From Clostridia bacterium (lineage in GTDB: Bacteria; Bacillota; Clostridia; Lachnospirales; Anaerotignaceae): 64,000 nucleotides of DNA. Positions 44,241-53,691 of this stretch are shown here, piece after piece; the stretch's first letter is position 1; every line of letters begins with the position of its first letter. The position numbers and the translations under genes are program-made. The DNA lies in NCBI GenBank assembly GCA_910575055.1, contig CAJTDC010000002.1, positions 62,001-126,000 of the forward strand, written 5' to 3'. The notes below the pieces were generated by a model. It had not been told where the DNA came from and searched no databases. It saw only the letters and a list, made by a program, of their open reading frames with translations.

Positions 44241-44993
44241 AATCATATTTAAAATATTTTGCTGTATTGTTTTTATTTGGTTTAAATGGTATTGTAGCAA
44301 ATAAAATACTATTGAAAAGCTATGAAATTGTTTTTTAGGACAGCAATAAGAACTTTATCGTTGATATGCTTTTTTATACTAACGAGGCAAAAAATAACAT
44401 CTTTACAGAATAAAAAAGATTTTACGTTGTTATATCAGAGATTGCTATAGGAATGAGTTGGTTATTTTTATATGAAGCATATACACAAATAGGAGTTGCT
44501 ATTTCATCATTGCTATATTATTTATTGTGGTTCAATAATAGTGATGATACTTTCCCCTTTTCTCTTTCACGAAAAGTTAACTAACATAAAAATAATAGGA
44601 TTTATAATAGTACTTATTGGAGTGTTTTTAATTAATGGTTCAGAAAATAATCATATCAATTTTTATGGACTGTTTTATGGAAGTGCTTCTGCTATTATGT
44701 ACTCTATAATGTTATATTCAATAAATATTCTAAAAATATTGTAGGTATTAAAAATGCGATGACACAACTTGCTACAAGTTTTTTTATAGTTGCTATGTTT
44801 ATTATTACAAAAAGCGGTTTTACTATTTCTGTTGATATAAATCAGTAGAAATGGATTATTATTCTTGGTTTGTTTAATACAGGAATAGGCTGCTATTTTT
44901 CTTCTATTTTAGATTTACCTGTACAAACAGTTGTTGTATATGGTTATTTAGAACCATTTTTCGATTTTTATGTGATAGTTTTAACTTCCTCTT
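44237..44993 (+). pseudogene. EamA/DMT-family transporter, multiply disrupted
   Basis: The frame starts at ATG 44237 (overlapping proB) and encodes FLFGLNGIVANKILL before a stop at 44336. Recognisable pieces continue in shifting frames: GMSWLFLYEAYTQIGVAISSLLYY, IIGFIIVLIGVFLINGSE, ATSFFIVAMFIITKSG, IGCYFSSILDLPVQTVVVYGYLEPF. At least three frameshifts and two stops are visible. It was a ten-helix drug/metabolite exporter, perhaps of proline. Confidence 0.8.
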
Positions 44994-45304
44994 AATTTGC
45001 CTATCCCCTGTATTTATCCCTTTTTTAGTTCCAGCATTGTTTCTATTGATAGTCACTTAATTCCCATTTTTGTACTATAACAACCTACTTTTTTTAATTT
45101 TTTTATTATTTAGTATGTTTCTTTTTTTAGTTGTTATTTCCTTTGACACTCCCATGCCTAAAGGCATGGGGTTCTTAATTACATAAACTTGTAAAATTTA
45201 TTTAAGTATATCACCTAATTTATATATTAGTTTTATAAAGTAAAGAAACAAATTTTTGTAATTGATAGCATATTTTGAACAGTATTTAAGAGATTGAGCA
45301 ATGC
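44994..45304. other. Intergenic region with an IS200/IS605-type end hairpin
   Basis: At 45144-45176 the sequence TTGACACTCCCATGCC-TAAA-GGCATGGGGTTC forms a perfect 8-bp stem (CCCATGCC/GGCATGGG, 45151-45170). This motif is typical of the subterminal palindrome at IS200/IS605-family (TnpB-associated) ends in Firmicutes. No tnpA or tnpB is near, so it is a solo end. The rest is AT-rich and empty. Confidence 0.5.
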
Positions 45305-45333
45305 TTGATTTGCTATTTGAAAAGTATTATAAT
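45305..45333 (+). promoter_or_regulatory. Promoter of the sugar-sensing operon
   Basis: TTGATT (45305-45310), 17 nt, TATAAT (45328-45333). Confidence 0.7.
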
Positions 45334-45379
45334 GAACATAATTAAATAAATGAAATGCATAAAAATAGAAAGGAAAATC

Positions 45380-46363
45380 ATGCCAACGGATAAAGAAAAG
45401 TACAATAAAATATTTTGGATTATACTTATTTTAATTAATATCTGTATACTATTAATATTATTTATAATTATGTTTAGCAGCAAAGACTATTCTGTTAATC
45501 AAAAAGAAAATTCTTATTTCATTGGTGCAAGCTATATGACTATGAATAATGAATTTTATAAAATTATAAGTGAAGAAATTAGTGCAAAAATAGAAACAGA
45601 AAATGATAGGCTAATTGTCAGAGATCCTGCACTAGATGCAGATAGGCAAAATGACCAAATTAACAATATGCTTGATATGGGAATTGATGTACTGATAGTA
45701 ACACCAGTAGAATGGAAAAGTTTAACTCCTGTATTAAAAAGGGCAAAACAACAAAATGTTTTAGTGATTGTTGTAGATACAAATGTCTATGATGAAGATT
45801 TTGTTGATTGTACTATTACATCAGATAATTATGATGCAGGGGTAATTGTAGGAAAATATTTTTTAGAACAATGCGAAACAGCAAAACTTGTAATTATGAC
45901 GCATGAAACAACAAAATCTGGGCAAGACAGAGTGAAGGGATTTTTAGATACCATTAAAAATCAAAATGGTATTGAAATTGTAGATAAAATTGAATGTAAA
46001 GGACAATCAGAAATTGCTATGCCAGAATTGCAAAAAATTATAGATGAGAAAATTTATTTTGATAATATATTTTGCTTGAACGATTTAGCTGGTGTAGGTG
46101 TTGTTGCAGCATTAGAAGAAAATAATATGTTAAATGATGTTGATGTGTATGGAGTAGATGCCTCACCAGATTCTAAAGCCTTAATTAAGGAAGGAATGAT
46201 GAAAGCGTCTGCTGTACAATTTCCATCTCAAATAGGAAAAAAAGTTGCAGATGTTATTTATAAATTACTTAACAAAGAAGATGTTAAAAAAAACATATTA
46301 ATGCCAGTAGAACTAGTTACAAAAGATAATATAGATGAATTTGGAATTGGCAGGTGGCAGTAA
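45380..46363 (+). CDS. Membrane-anchored ribose-type sugar-binding protein (sensor partner)
   Basis: A 327-aa periplasmic-binding-protein fold (Peripla_BP_4/ribose-binding type). Residues about 10-33 are a hydrophobic anchor without a lipobox. The ligand domain shows GASYMTMNNEFYKII, DVLIVTPVEW and the late GVDASPDSKALIKEGMMKASAVQ typical of the family. Start 45380 follows AAAGGAAA. No ABC transporter is adjacent; it is followed directly by a histidine kinase, so it probably presents sugar to the kinase rather than to a permease. Confidence 0.85.
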   Translation: MPTDKEKYNKIFWIILILINICILLILFIIMFSSKDYSVNQKENSYFIGASYMTMNNEFYKIISEEISAKIETENDRLIVRDPALDADRQNDQINNMLDMGIDVLIVTPVEWKSLTPVLKRAKQQNVLVIVVDTNVYDEDFVDCTITSDNYDAGVIVGKYFLEQCETAKLVIMTHETTKSGQDRVKGFLDTIKNQNGIEIVDKIECKGQSEIAMPELQKIIDEKIYFDNIFCLNDLAGVGVVAALEENNMLNDVDVYGVDASPDSKALIKEGMMKASAVQFPSQIGKKVADVIYKLLNKEDVKKNILMPVELVTKDNIDEFGIGRWQ

Positions 46364-46380
46364 ATTGGGGGTATATTTTT

Positions 46381-47709
46381 ATGGAGGAAACGCAATCTGC
46401 TAGTTATGTGTTAGTAATTATGAAAAATCTTAACTTGGTTATTATTTTATACATTGCTACACTAATAACTTATAGTTTGTCAGGATATATACAAGAGAGT
46501 TCAGCATTAGATTTTTTAGAAAACATTTATAGTATGCCTATTGTAGCATGGAAAATACCTATACTTTCCATAGGATTATATTGTAGCTGTATGTTACTTT
46601 TATACATACAAAACAAAAGTAGCTGGGGATTATTTTTAAAAGTTTGTGTAGAATTAGCAATTAGTTTTTGTATTAGCTATGTAATAGGATTTAGTTATAT
46701 TGGCATTGTATTACTTGTTCTTGCAGATACTGTAAGATATTTTCCAAAATCAGAATGGAAATGGAAGTTTTTTCTTGTTATTTTTATTTGTATGCTGTAT
46801 TTATTGATAGATTATAATTTACTTTTATTATATTTTAAAATAACTCCTTTAGAAACTTATTTGGAATATTTTCAAAGTGATGTTCGTTCTATATTATTAG
46901 GGATAAAAAATATGCTTAATTCTTTAAATATGCTTATTTTTATTGTTTATATTATATTGCTTATGCATATACAATTAAGTGAAAAAGAAAGAATATTAAG
47001 TTTAAATGAAGAATTAAATACTTTAAATGAGGAATTAAGACAAGCAAATATACAATTAGAAAAATATGCTAAAGAAGCAGAACAAGCAAGCAAAAACAAA
47101 GAGCGAAATCGTTTAGCTATGGAAATTCATGACGCACTTGGACATGCATTAACAGGAATTATAACAGGTATTGAGGCGTGTGCAACACTAATGGACATTG
47201 CCCCAGAAGCAACAAAAGAACAATTAAAAGCCATTGCAGAAGTAGCAAGACAAGGAATGACAGATGTAAGGCGTTCTATTAAAGCATTAAGACCAGACGC
47301 ATTAGAAAAAATGGATTTAGATAAGGCATTAATACAAATGATTGATGAAATGCGTTGTGCCACAAATGCAGAAATATTATATCAATGTAAAACAGAATTA
47401 AATTGTTTTAATGAGGAAGAAGAAAATACAATTTATAGAATTATACAAGAAGCGATTACAAATTCTATTCGACATGGAAAAGCAAAACAAATACAAATTG
47501 ATATTGACAGAAAATATAATATGCTTGAAGTATGTATCAGAGATAATGGTATTGGCTGTATCAATATCCAAGAGGGATTTGGATTATATCATATGGAGGA
47601 ACGGCTTAAAAGGTTACAAGGAAGTCTAAAATATTATGGTGAAAAAGGCTTTGTTGTAGAAGCGCAAGTACCAATTCGATTAGGATATGGGGGAAATAAT
47701 AATGATTAA
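46381..47709 (+). CDS. Sensor histidine kinase (NarL/HisKA_3 family)
   Basis: A 442-aa kinase with about six N-terminal membrane segments (1-200), a coiled linker (EKERILSLNEELNTLNEELRQ), HisKA_3 dimerisation domain with the phospho-acceptor in AMEIHDALGHALTGI (about residue 249), and an ATPase domain (N-box AITNSIRHGKA, DNGIGC). The ATG at 46381 is preferred over GTG 46354, which overlaps the previous gene. It pairs with the regulator that overlaps its end. Confidence 0.9.
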   Translation: MEETQSASYVLVIMKNLNLVIILYIATLITYSLSGYIQESSALDFLENIYSMPIVAWKIPILSIGLYCSCMLLLYIQNKSSWGLFLKVCVELAISFCISYVIGFSYIGIVLLVLADTVRYFPKSEWKWKFFLVIFICMLYLLIDYNLLLLYFKITPLETYLEYFQSDVRSILLGIKNMLNSLNMLIFIVYIILLMHIQLSEKERILSLNEELNTLNEELRQANIQLEKYAKEAEQASKNKERNRLAMEIHDALGHALTGIITGIEACATLMDIAPEATKEQLKAIAEVARQGMTDVRRSIKALRPDALEKMDLDKALIQMIDEMRCATNAEILYQCKTELNCFNEEEENTIYRIIQEAITNSIRHGKAKQIQIDIDRKYNMLEVCIRDNGIGCINIQEGFGLYHMEERLKRLQGSLKYYGEKGFVVEAQVPIRLGYGGNNND

Positions 47710-48379
47710 AATACTGATTGCAGATGACCAAGAATTAATCAGACAAAGTTTGCTTATTATTTTAAGAACAAAATCAGGATTTAAAGTAACTGATGCCGTA
47801 AAAAATGGTTTAGAAGTCATACAATCTATTAGAAAAGAAAAACCAGATGTGATATTAATGGATATTCGTATGCCAAAAATAGACGGTGTAGCTTGTACAC
47901 AAATTATTAAAGAAAATTATCCTGATATTAAAATTATTATTTTAACAACTTTTGATGATGACGAATATGTTTTTAATGCTTTAAAATATGGAGCAAGTGG
48001 ATATTTATTAAAAGGGATTTCTATTGATGAATTAACAGGGGCTATTACAAAAGTGTATCAAGGAACTGCTATGATTAATGAAGATATTGCTTCAAAAGTA
48101 GTAAAATTATTTTCTAAAATGGCTCAAGCGAATATTGCAATACAAATTGACGAAAAACAAACAGCAGAATTAAAAAATACAGAATGGAAAATTATTTCTC
48201 TTGTAGGAAGAGGACTATCCAATAAAGAAATTGCAAAAAAATTAAAACTTTCTGAAGGTACAGTCAGAAATGGTTTGAGCAATATTTTGAGCAAATTAAA
48301 TTTAAGAGATAGGACACAGGTAGCAATATGGGCAGTACAGACCAATACTGTCAATAAAGTGTTTGAGGATGAAATATAA
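47702..48379 (+). CDS. NarL/LuxR-family response regulator
   Basis: A 225-aa response regulator. The receiver domain has IADDQE, the phospho-Asp in ILMDIRMPK (about residue 54) and the switch lysine in YLLKG. The C-terminal LuxR HTH is EWKIISLVGRGLSNKEIAKKLKLSEGTVRN. It starts 8 nt inside the kinase gene behind GGGGG. A likely target is the mannose-family PTS operon downstream. Confidence 0.92.
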   Translation: MIKILIADDQELIRQSLLIILRTKSGFKVTDAVKNGLEVIQSIRKEKPDVILMDIRMPKIDGVACTQIIKENYPDIKIIILTTFDDDEYVFNALKYGASGYLLKGISIDELTGAITKVYQGTAMINEDIASKVVKLFSKMAQANIAIQIDEKQTAELKNTEWKIISLVGRGLSNKEIAKKLKLSEGTVRNGLSNILSKLNLRDRTQVAIWAVQTNTVNKVFEDEI

Positions 48380-49710
48380 TGAATTATATTAAGAATAAAA
48401 AAAATACATTAATAAGTATTTTATGTATTTTTTTGTTAATATTTATCTGGGTAATTTATACAAATGTATATAAACAATTACCAATGTTTCGTGATAAAAC
48501 AATTACAATAGGTGTATTTTCTGATAGTTATTGGGAAGTACAAAATGGTTATTCTTATCGTATTTTAGAAGATGCTATTGCTATATTTGAAAAAGAACAT
48601 CCAAAAATACAAGTAGAGTATGTCAGTGGAATATTAAAAAAAGATTATTCAGAGTGGCTTGTGGAACAGCTATTATCAGACAATGCTCCAGATATTTTTT
48701 TTATATTAGCTGAGGATTTTAATGACATTGCCGAAATTGGAGCTTTAAAAGATTTAACACCATTGATAGCAGAAGATAATACTTTTCAAAAAAATAGATT
48801 TTATTCTTCTGCTTATCAGTGCGGACAATATCATGGTATACAATATTCTTTGCCTTATGAATGTGCCCCTAAATTAATGTTTGTCAATCAAACAATATTA
48901 AATAATGAAGAACTTTCTATATCAAATGAAGATTGGACGTGGCAAGAATTTTATAACATTTGTCAAAAAGCAACAAAAGATACAAATGGTGATGGAGTAA
49001 TTGACCAGTTTGGAACAGTAGGCTATACTTGGGAAGAAGCATTCGACTCAAATGGAATTAAATTATTTAATCAAGAGGGAACAAAATGCTATTTAACAGA
49101 TGATAATATAGAACCTGCTTTGATATTTATAGAACAATTAGAAAAGTTAAATGAGGGATATAATATTAGTTCTAATGATTTTGATTTAGGTAATGTAGTA
49201 TTTCAGCCTATGTTATTTTCAGAATATAGAGCTTATAAACCTTATCCCTTGAGTATTAAAAAATACTCTAGTTTTGAATGGGATTGTATCCCTATGCCAG
49301 CAGGTCCAAGTGGTGAAAATATATCAACATTGAACACATTACTAATTGCTATGAATGCAAATACTAGAAATACAGAATATGCGTGGGATTTTATGAAAGT
49401 ATTGACTTGTAATACACAAATACAGTCTGAGATTTTTGAATATTCTGAGGGAGTTTCTGTATTAAAAGAAGTGACGGAATCCGATAAAACATTACAAAGT
49501 TTAATGGGAAGTTCAGAAAATAATTTGAATTTACAGATTTTAAGTGATGCAGTAGAGAATGCAGTCATTGCACCTAGATTTCGAAATTATGACGAAGCAA
49601 TTGCAGAGGTAAATAGAGCAGTACACTCTATTATAGAAGAAAATACTAATATTAGTATGGGACAAATTATATGGAATAGAACAATTAACAAGAAATTAAA
49701 TTATAAATGA
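48379..49710 (+). CDS. Extracellular solute-binding protein, family 1
   Basis: A 443-aa binding protein with an N-terminal signal anchor (TLISILCIFLLIFIWVIYTNVY) and the family 1 fold. Its elements are ITIGVFSDSYWEVQNGY, FILAEDFNDIAEIGALKDLTP and the tail in which LSDAVENAVIAPRF precedes EVNRAVHSIIEE. It lacks a lipobox. It overlaps the regulator stop and has no ABC permease beside it. It may be a second ligand-binding input to the kinase. Confidence 0.85.
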   Translation: MNYIKNKKNTLISILCIFLLIFIWVIYTNVYKQLPMFRDKTITIGVFSDSYWEVQNGYSYRILEDAIAIFEKEHPKIQVEYVSGILKKDYSEWLVEQLLSDNAPDIFFILAEDFNDIAEIGALKDLTPLIAEDNTFQKNRFYSSAYQCGQYHGIQYSLPYECAPKLMFVNQTILNNEELSISNEDWTWQEFYNICQKATKDTNGDGVIDQFGTVGYTWEEAFDSNGIKLFNQEGTKCYLTDDNIEPALIFIEQLEKLNEGYNISSNDFDLGNVVFQPMLFSEYRAYKPYPLSIKKYSSFEWDCIPMPAGPSGENISTLNTLLIAMNANTRNTEYAWDFMKVLTCNTQIQSEIFEYSEGVSVLKEVTESDKTLQSLMGSSENNLNLQILSDAVENAVIAPRFRNYDEAIAEVNRAVHSIIEENTNISMGQIIWNRTINKKLNYK

Positions 49711-49748
49711 CAAATATTATGGAATATATGACAAATGTAATATAAAAA

Positions 49749-49786
49749 AAGTGATGTCTGTTAGATGAATTGACATCACTTTTTTT
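49749..49786 (+). terminator. Terminator of the sugar-sensing operon
   Basis: Stem AAGTGATGTC/GACATCACTT followed by TTTTTTT. The -35 box of the next operon lies inside its right arm. Confidence 0.88.
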
Positions 49787-49803
49787 ATATACTGTAATTA
49801 CAG
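49770..49803 (+). promoter_or_regulatory. Promoter of the mannose-family PTS operon
   Basis: TTGACA (49770-49775), 17 nt, TGTAAT (49793-49798). The -10 box is inside the palindrome CTGTAATTACAG (49792-49803), a possible operator. Confidence 0.7.
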
Positions 49804-49829
49804 AATAAATAAGAAAGTGAGGAGTGGAA

Positions 49830-50258
49830 ATGAAGTATGTTGTTTTAGTAAGTCATGGCACAATGGCACCAGGACTACATAATGCACTGAAAATGCTTGC
49901 AGGGGAGGGCAGAGAAGATATTGTTTCTACAAGCCTCGAGAATGGTATGAGTTCTGAAATATATGCAGAAAATGTACGCAAATGTATTTCAGGCATTACA
50001 AAAGAGGACGAAATTATTTTATTTGCCGACATTGTGGGAGGTTCTCCGCTAACAACTGCTGCAAATGTGATTGCAGAACAAGGTCTGATAGACAAAACAG
50101 TTATGGTAGGTGGTATGAATTTACCTATGGTATTAAGTGCAGTATTAACAAAAGATGATATGGACAGTAAAGAATTGATTGATGCACTTCTGCCAGAAGC
50201 AAGAGAAGCATTAAAAGAATTTTATGTAGCAGAAGAAAAATCGGAAGATGAAATTTAG
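49830..50258 (+). CDS. PTS mannose/fructose/sorbose-family EIIA
   Basis: A 142-aa EIIA with the active histidine in LVSHGTMAPG (about residue 8-9) and FADIVGGSPLTTA, typical of the Man family. ATG 49830 follows GTGAGGAG; an in-frame GTG at 49824 overlaps that site. First gene of IIA-IIB-IIC-IID. Confidence 0.92.
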   Translation: MKYVVLVSHGTMAPGLHNALKMLAGEGREDIVSTSLENGMSSEIYAENVRKCISGITKEDEIILFADIVGGSPLTTAANVIAEQGLIDKTVMVGGMNLPMVLSAVLTKDDMDSKELIDALLPEAREALKEFYVAEEKSEDEI

Positions 50259-50270
50259 GAGGGGAAAAAT

Positions 50271-50765
50271 ATGTCAGTTTCTTTTATTCGTGTAGATGAT
50301 CGTATGATACATGGTCAAACTTGTACAAGATGGGCTTTAGAATATCCATGTGATGGTTTGATTGCAGTAAATAATGCAGCAGCAAAAAATCCAGTATTAA
50401 AATCTGCTTACAAAAGTGCAAGCGGTAAAAAAACATTTGTTTGGACATTAGATGAGTTCAAAGAAAAATGCGAAAAAGTTTTAAATAGTAAAGACAATTA
50501 TTTTTTAATTACAAAAAACCCATTAGATATGGAAAAAATATTAGTAGAACAAGGTTTTAAACCAGGAATTGATACCGTTATTATAGGACCATGCAATGAT
50601 AGACCAGGAACAACAAAATTAGGAAATAATCAATCTATTACACAAGAGGAAGCACAAGCTCTTGAAAACATTATGAATGCTGGATATAATGTAGAATTTG
50701 CATTATTAAAAGATGAAGCAATAGGAAATTGGAAAAAATTTAGAGGACAATTTGGATTTAACTAA
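50271..50765 (+). CDS. PTS mannose/fructose/sorbose-family EIIB
   Basis: A 164-aa EIIB. The phosphorylated histidine is in RVDDRMIHGQT (about residue 14-15), the Man-family signature. Preceded by AGGAGGGG 12 nt after EIIA. Separate A and B proteins match sorbose/fructose-type members more than the fused E. coli ManX. Confidence 0.92.
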   Translation: MSVSFIRVDDRMIHGQTCTRWALEYPCDGLIAVNNAAAKNPVLKSAYKSASGKKTFVWTLDEFKEKCEKVLNSKDNYFLITKNPLDMEKILVEQGFKPGIDTVIIGPCNDRPGTTKLGNNQSITQEEAQALENIMNAGYNVEFALLKDEAIGNWKKFRGQFGFN

Positions 50766-50780
50766 GGGGTGAGGTATATT

Positions 50781-51623
50781 ATGGAAATCAGTTGGCTACA
50801 AGCAATATTAATTGGCTTGTTTGCATGTTTATCAAGTATGCCTGGTATGGGAGGTACCTCTATTGGTAATTATACATTAGGTAGACCATTGATTGGTGGT
50901 TTAGTATGTGGTGTTATTTTAGGGGATATTGCAACGGGTGTTTTGGTAGGTTGTGCAATGCAAGTTGTATATATTGCATTAGTTACACCAGGTGGAACAG
51001 TGTCTGCGGACGTAAGAGCAGTTAGTTATATAGGTATTCCTTTAGCGATGGTAGCTTTAAATAGTTATGGTTTAAGTCCAGAATCTGTAGAAGGTGCAGC
51101 ATTAGCAACTTCTTTCGGTACAATGGTTGGTACATTAGGTACAGTATTATTTTATGGAACAGCAACAATCAATTTAGTTTGGCAGCACGCAGGCTGGCAG
51201 GCAGTAGAAAAAAGACAATACAAAAAATTATATGTTGTTGATATGGTATTACCTTGGATTTCTCATATACTTTGCTCTTTTATTCCTACTATTATTATGT
51301 GTAAATTAGGAGCAGATGTAGTTGAATTAATCAAAACAACATTACCAATGGATGGTATTGCAATGAAAACATTGTTTACAGTAGGTTCTTTACTTCCTTG
51401 TGTTGGTATTGCAATTCTTTTAAAACAGATTGTAAAAGCAGCAGCAGATTTTGTACCATTTTTATTTGGATTTGTATTAGCAGCATCATTAGGAATTAAT
51501 TTAGTATCTGCAACAGTAGTTGCATCAATGTTTGCTATTATTAACTACAAAATCAAAATGCTTTCTGCACAGAGAGTAGCAGGAGCTGCAGCTACAATAG
51601 ATGACGATGAGGAGGACATATGA
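50781..51623 (+). CDS. manY: PTS mannose-family EIIC
   Basis: A 280-aa membrane subunit. It contains GRPLIGGLVCGVILGDI, MQVVYIALVTPGGTVSADVRA and the typical six to seven hydrophobic segments. The ATG at 50781 follows AAGGGGTGAGG. The short acidic tail DDDEED is followed at once by EIID, with which it forms the transport channel. Confidence 0.92.
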   Translation: MEISWLQAILIGLFACLSSMPGMGGTSIGNYTLGRPLIGGLVCGVILGDIATGVLVGCAMQVVYIALVTPGGTVSADVRAVSYIGIPLAMVALNSYGLSPESVEGAALATSFGTMVGTLGTVLFYGTATINLVWQHAGWQAVEKRQYKKLYVVDMVLPWISHILCSFIPTIIMCKLGADVVELIKTTLPMDGIAMKTLFTVGSLLPCVGIAILLKQIVKAAADFVPFLFGFVLAASLGINLVSATVVASMFAIINYKIKMLSAQRVAGAAATIDDDEEDI

Positions 51624-51624
51624 T

Positions 51625-52458
51625 ATGGAAAAGAAATTATCAAAGAAAGCACTAATCAAATCTTTCCATAACTGGTATTATGGACATCTGACTTGTTTTT
51701 CACAAGAACATATGCAGACTTTTGGATATTTGTGTGCAATGCTTCCATTAGTAGAAGAATTGTATAAAAATGAAGATGATAAAGCAAAAGCAATGAATAC
51801 ATATACAGCATTTTTTAATACAGAGCCACAGCTTGGTACTGTTATCGTTGGTATTACAGCAGGTTTAGAAGAAGCAAGAGCAGGAGGACAAGAAGACGTA
51901 GATGATGAAACAATAAACGGTTTACGTGCAGGTTTAATGGGTCCTGTAGCTGGTATTGGTGACTCATTGATAGTAGGAACTGTAATTCCTATTCTTTTAG
52001 GTATTGCAATGGGTATGTCTACAGGAGGCTCTCCATTAGGTGCAATTTTCTATATTATTGTATGGAATTTATTTGCTTATTTTGGTATGAGATTTCTCTA
52101 TTTTAAGGGTTATAATCTTGGTGCAAAAGCGGTAGAATTTTTAATTGGTACACAAGGTGAGGCAATTAGAGATTCTGTATCTATACTTGGTGGCATTGTT
52201 ATTGGTGCGGTATCTGCAACTTGGGTAAGTGTAAAAACATCTTTTACATTGTATAATGAAGCAGGAGAGGCTTATCTGAGTTTACAAAACAAATTAGATG
52301 AAGTATTTCCTGGCCTTTTAACAGCAATTTTTATAGTAGTTTGTTGGTTTTTGATGGCGAAAAAGCAACTTTCTCCAATTAAAGTAATGTTATTATTAGT
52401 AGTAATTGCATTTGTAGGTGTATTGATTGGATTTTTCAATCCAGGATTATCCTACTAA
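51625..52458 (+). CDS. manZ: PTS mannose-family EIID
   Basis: A 277-aa subunit with NWYYGHLTCFSQEHMQTFGYLCAM near the start, FFNTEPQLGT and LRAGLMGPVAGIGDSL, the EIID signature, plus C-terminal membrane helices. The ATG at 51625 is one base after the EIIC stop, behind GATGAGGAGG. It completes the transporter. Confidence 0.92.
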   Translation: MEKKLSKKALIKSFHNWYYGHLTCFSQEHMQTFGYLCAMLPLVEELYKNEDDKAKAMNTYTAFFNTEPQLGTVIVGITAGLEEARAGGQEDVDDETINGLRAGLMGPVAGIGDSLIVGTVIPILLGIAMGMSTGGSPLGAIFYIIVWNLFAYFGMRFLYFKGYNLGAKAVEFLIGTQGEAIRDSVSILGGIVIGAVSATWVSVKTSFTLYNEAGEAYLSLQNKLDEVFPGLLTAIFIVVCWFLMAKKQLSPIKVMLLLVVIAFVGVLIGFFNPGLSY

Positions 52459-52500
52459 ATCAAAAAATTGAAATTCATTCTATTCCAATTAATTAGATAT

Positions 52501-52528
52501 GGGGAATGGTGACATTCCCCTATTTTAT
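52501..52528 (+). terminator. Hairpin after EIID (probably partial terminator)
   Basis: Perfect stem GGGGAATG-GTGA-CATTCCCC followed by TATTTTATT. Genes for processing functions follow only 30 nt later, so it may trim expression rather than end it. Confidence 0.75.
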
Positions 52529-52558
52529 TCTATTTATTATTTTTAGGAGGTAATACCC

Positions 52559-52840
52559 ATGAATGATATAGAATTATCAAAAGAAGCAAAAATGCAAATA
52601 AAAGCACTGAAAAAAATTTCTCAATGGAAAACATTTATATTTGGAATATCTATTATTGGTGTTGCTATAACATATGCTGGTCTTTCTGGTACAGAAAAAA
52701 ATATTTTTATGAGTATATTAGGTATTGCCATACTAATTATTAGCACAATAGTTGTTATTATATTAAATTTAGGATTAAAAAATGGAAGAAAAAATGTGGA
52801 GAAGATGTTAAAGGTATTAAATAAAGAGGTAATGTTATGA
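52559..52840 (+). CDS. Small two-helix membrane protein
   Basis: A 93-aa protein with two hydrophobic segments (about 25-45 and 52-76) and a basic C-terminus. AGGAGG precedes the ATG. It overlaps the HAD gene by 4 nt (ATGA). No family recognised; it travels with the PTS operon. Confidence 0.7.
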   Translation: MNDIELSKEAKMQIKALKKISQWKTFIFGISIIGVAITYAGLSGTEKNIFMSILGIAILIISTIVVIILNLGLKNGRKNVEKMLKVLNKEVML

Positions 52841-53640
52841 AATATAAATTGATATGTATGGATATAGATGGAACTCTTTTGAATGATAATAAAGAATTAT
52901 TACCACAAGTAAAACAATCTCTTTTAGATGTGGCAAAAAGGGGAGTGCATATTGCTTTAGCATCTGGAAGAATGCCCGCAGGTGTTGACAATATTGAAAA
53001 AGAATTAGGGATACAGTGTATAAAGATATGCAATGCTGGAACATATACTATATTAGATAATGAATGTATTGCTGCTGAATATTTGTCATTGAGTGTCATG
53101 GAAAATATTTATAAAGAATTTGCAGAAAAAAATAATATTCCTCTTTGGATTTTTAAAGAACAAGAATGGTTTGTAACAGGTGTTGATAAATATGTTGAAA
53201 GAGAAATCAGTATTATTCATCATCAGCCGCAAATTGTAAAAATGGAAGATATTATTAAAGAATGGACTGATGAAAAAATACATCCCAACAAACTTCTTAT
53301 TGCTTCAAATCCAGAAATGATACAAAAAATTTATAAACAAATCAAACAAAAAATGGATATTGATATTGCTTGTTCTTCTCCTACATTTATTGAAATTTTT
53401 TCAAAAGGAGTTAGCAAAGGTACAGCATTACAAAATGTTTGTAATAAACTGAATATAGATATAAAAGACAGTATTGCCTTTGGTGACCAAGAATTAGATA
53501 TTTCAATGATAGAAGCAGCAGGTGTTGGAATAGCTATGGGAAATGCTATTCAAGAATTAAAAGAAAAGGCTGATTTTATAACAAAAACAAATAATGAGGC
53601 AGGAATTGCTTATGCTTTAGAGTATTATTTTAAGGAGTAA
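52837..53640 (+). CDS. Cof-type HAD-IIB sugar phosphatase
   Basis: A 267-aa haloacid dehalogenase-like hydrolase. Motif I is CMDIDGTLLNDN with the nucleophile Asp, motif II LASGR, and motif IV FGDQELDISMIEAAGVGIAMGNA. The C2b cap of about 110 residues lies between. Cof-type enzymes remove phosphate from sugar phosphates or FMN/PLP. Within this operon a sugar-phosphate substrate is plausible. Confidence 0.9.
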   Translation: MKYKLICMDIDGTLLNDNKELLPQVKQSLLDVAKRGVHIALASGRMPAGVDNIEKELGIQCIKICNAGTYTILDNECIAAEYLSLSVMENIYKEFAEKNNIPLWIFKEQEWFVTGVDKYVEREISIIHHQPQIVKMEDIIKEWTDEKIHPNKLLIASNPEMIQKIYKQIKQKMDIDIACSSPTFIEIFSKGVSKGTALQNVCNKLNIDIKDSIAFGDQELDISMIEAAGVGIAMGNAIQELKEKADFITKTNNEAGIAYALEYYFKE

Positions 53641-53691
53641 TGTAAAAAATGTAACTACATTTGATGGTATGAAAAGAAAGAAGAATGGCTT

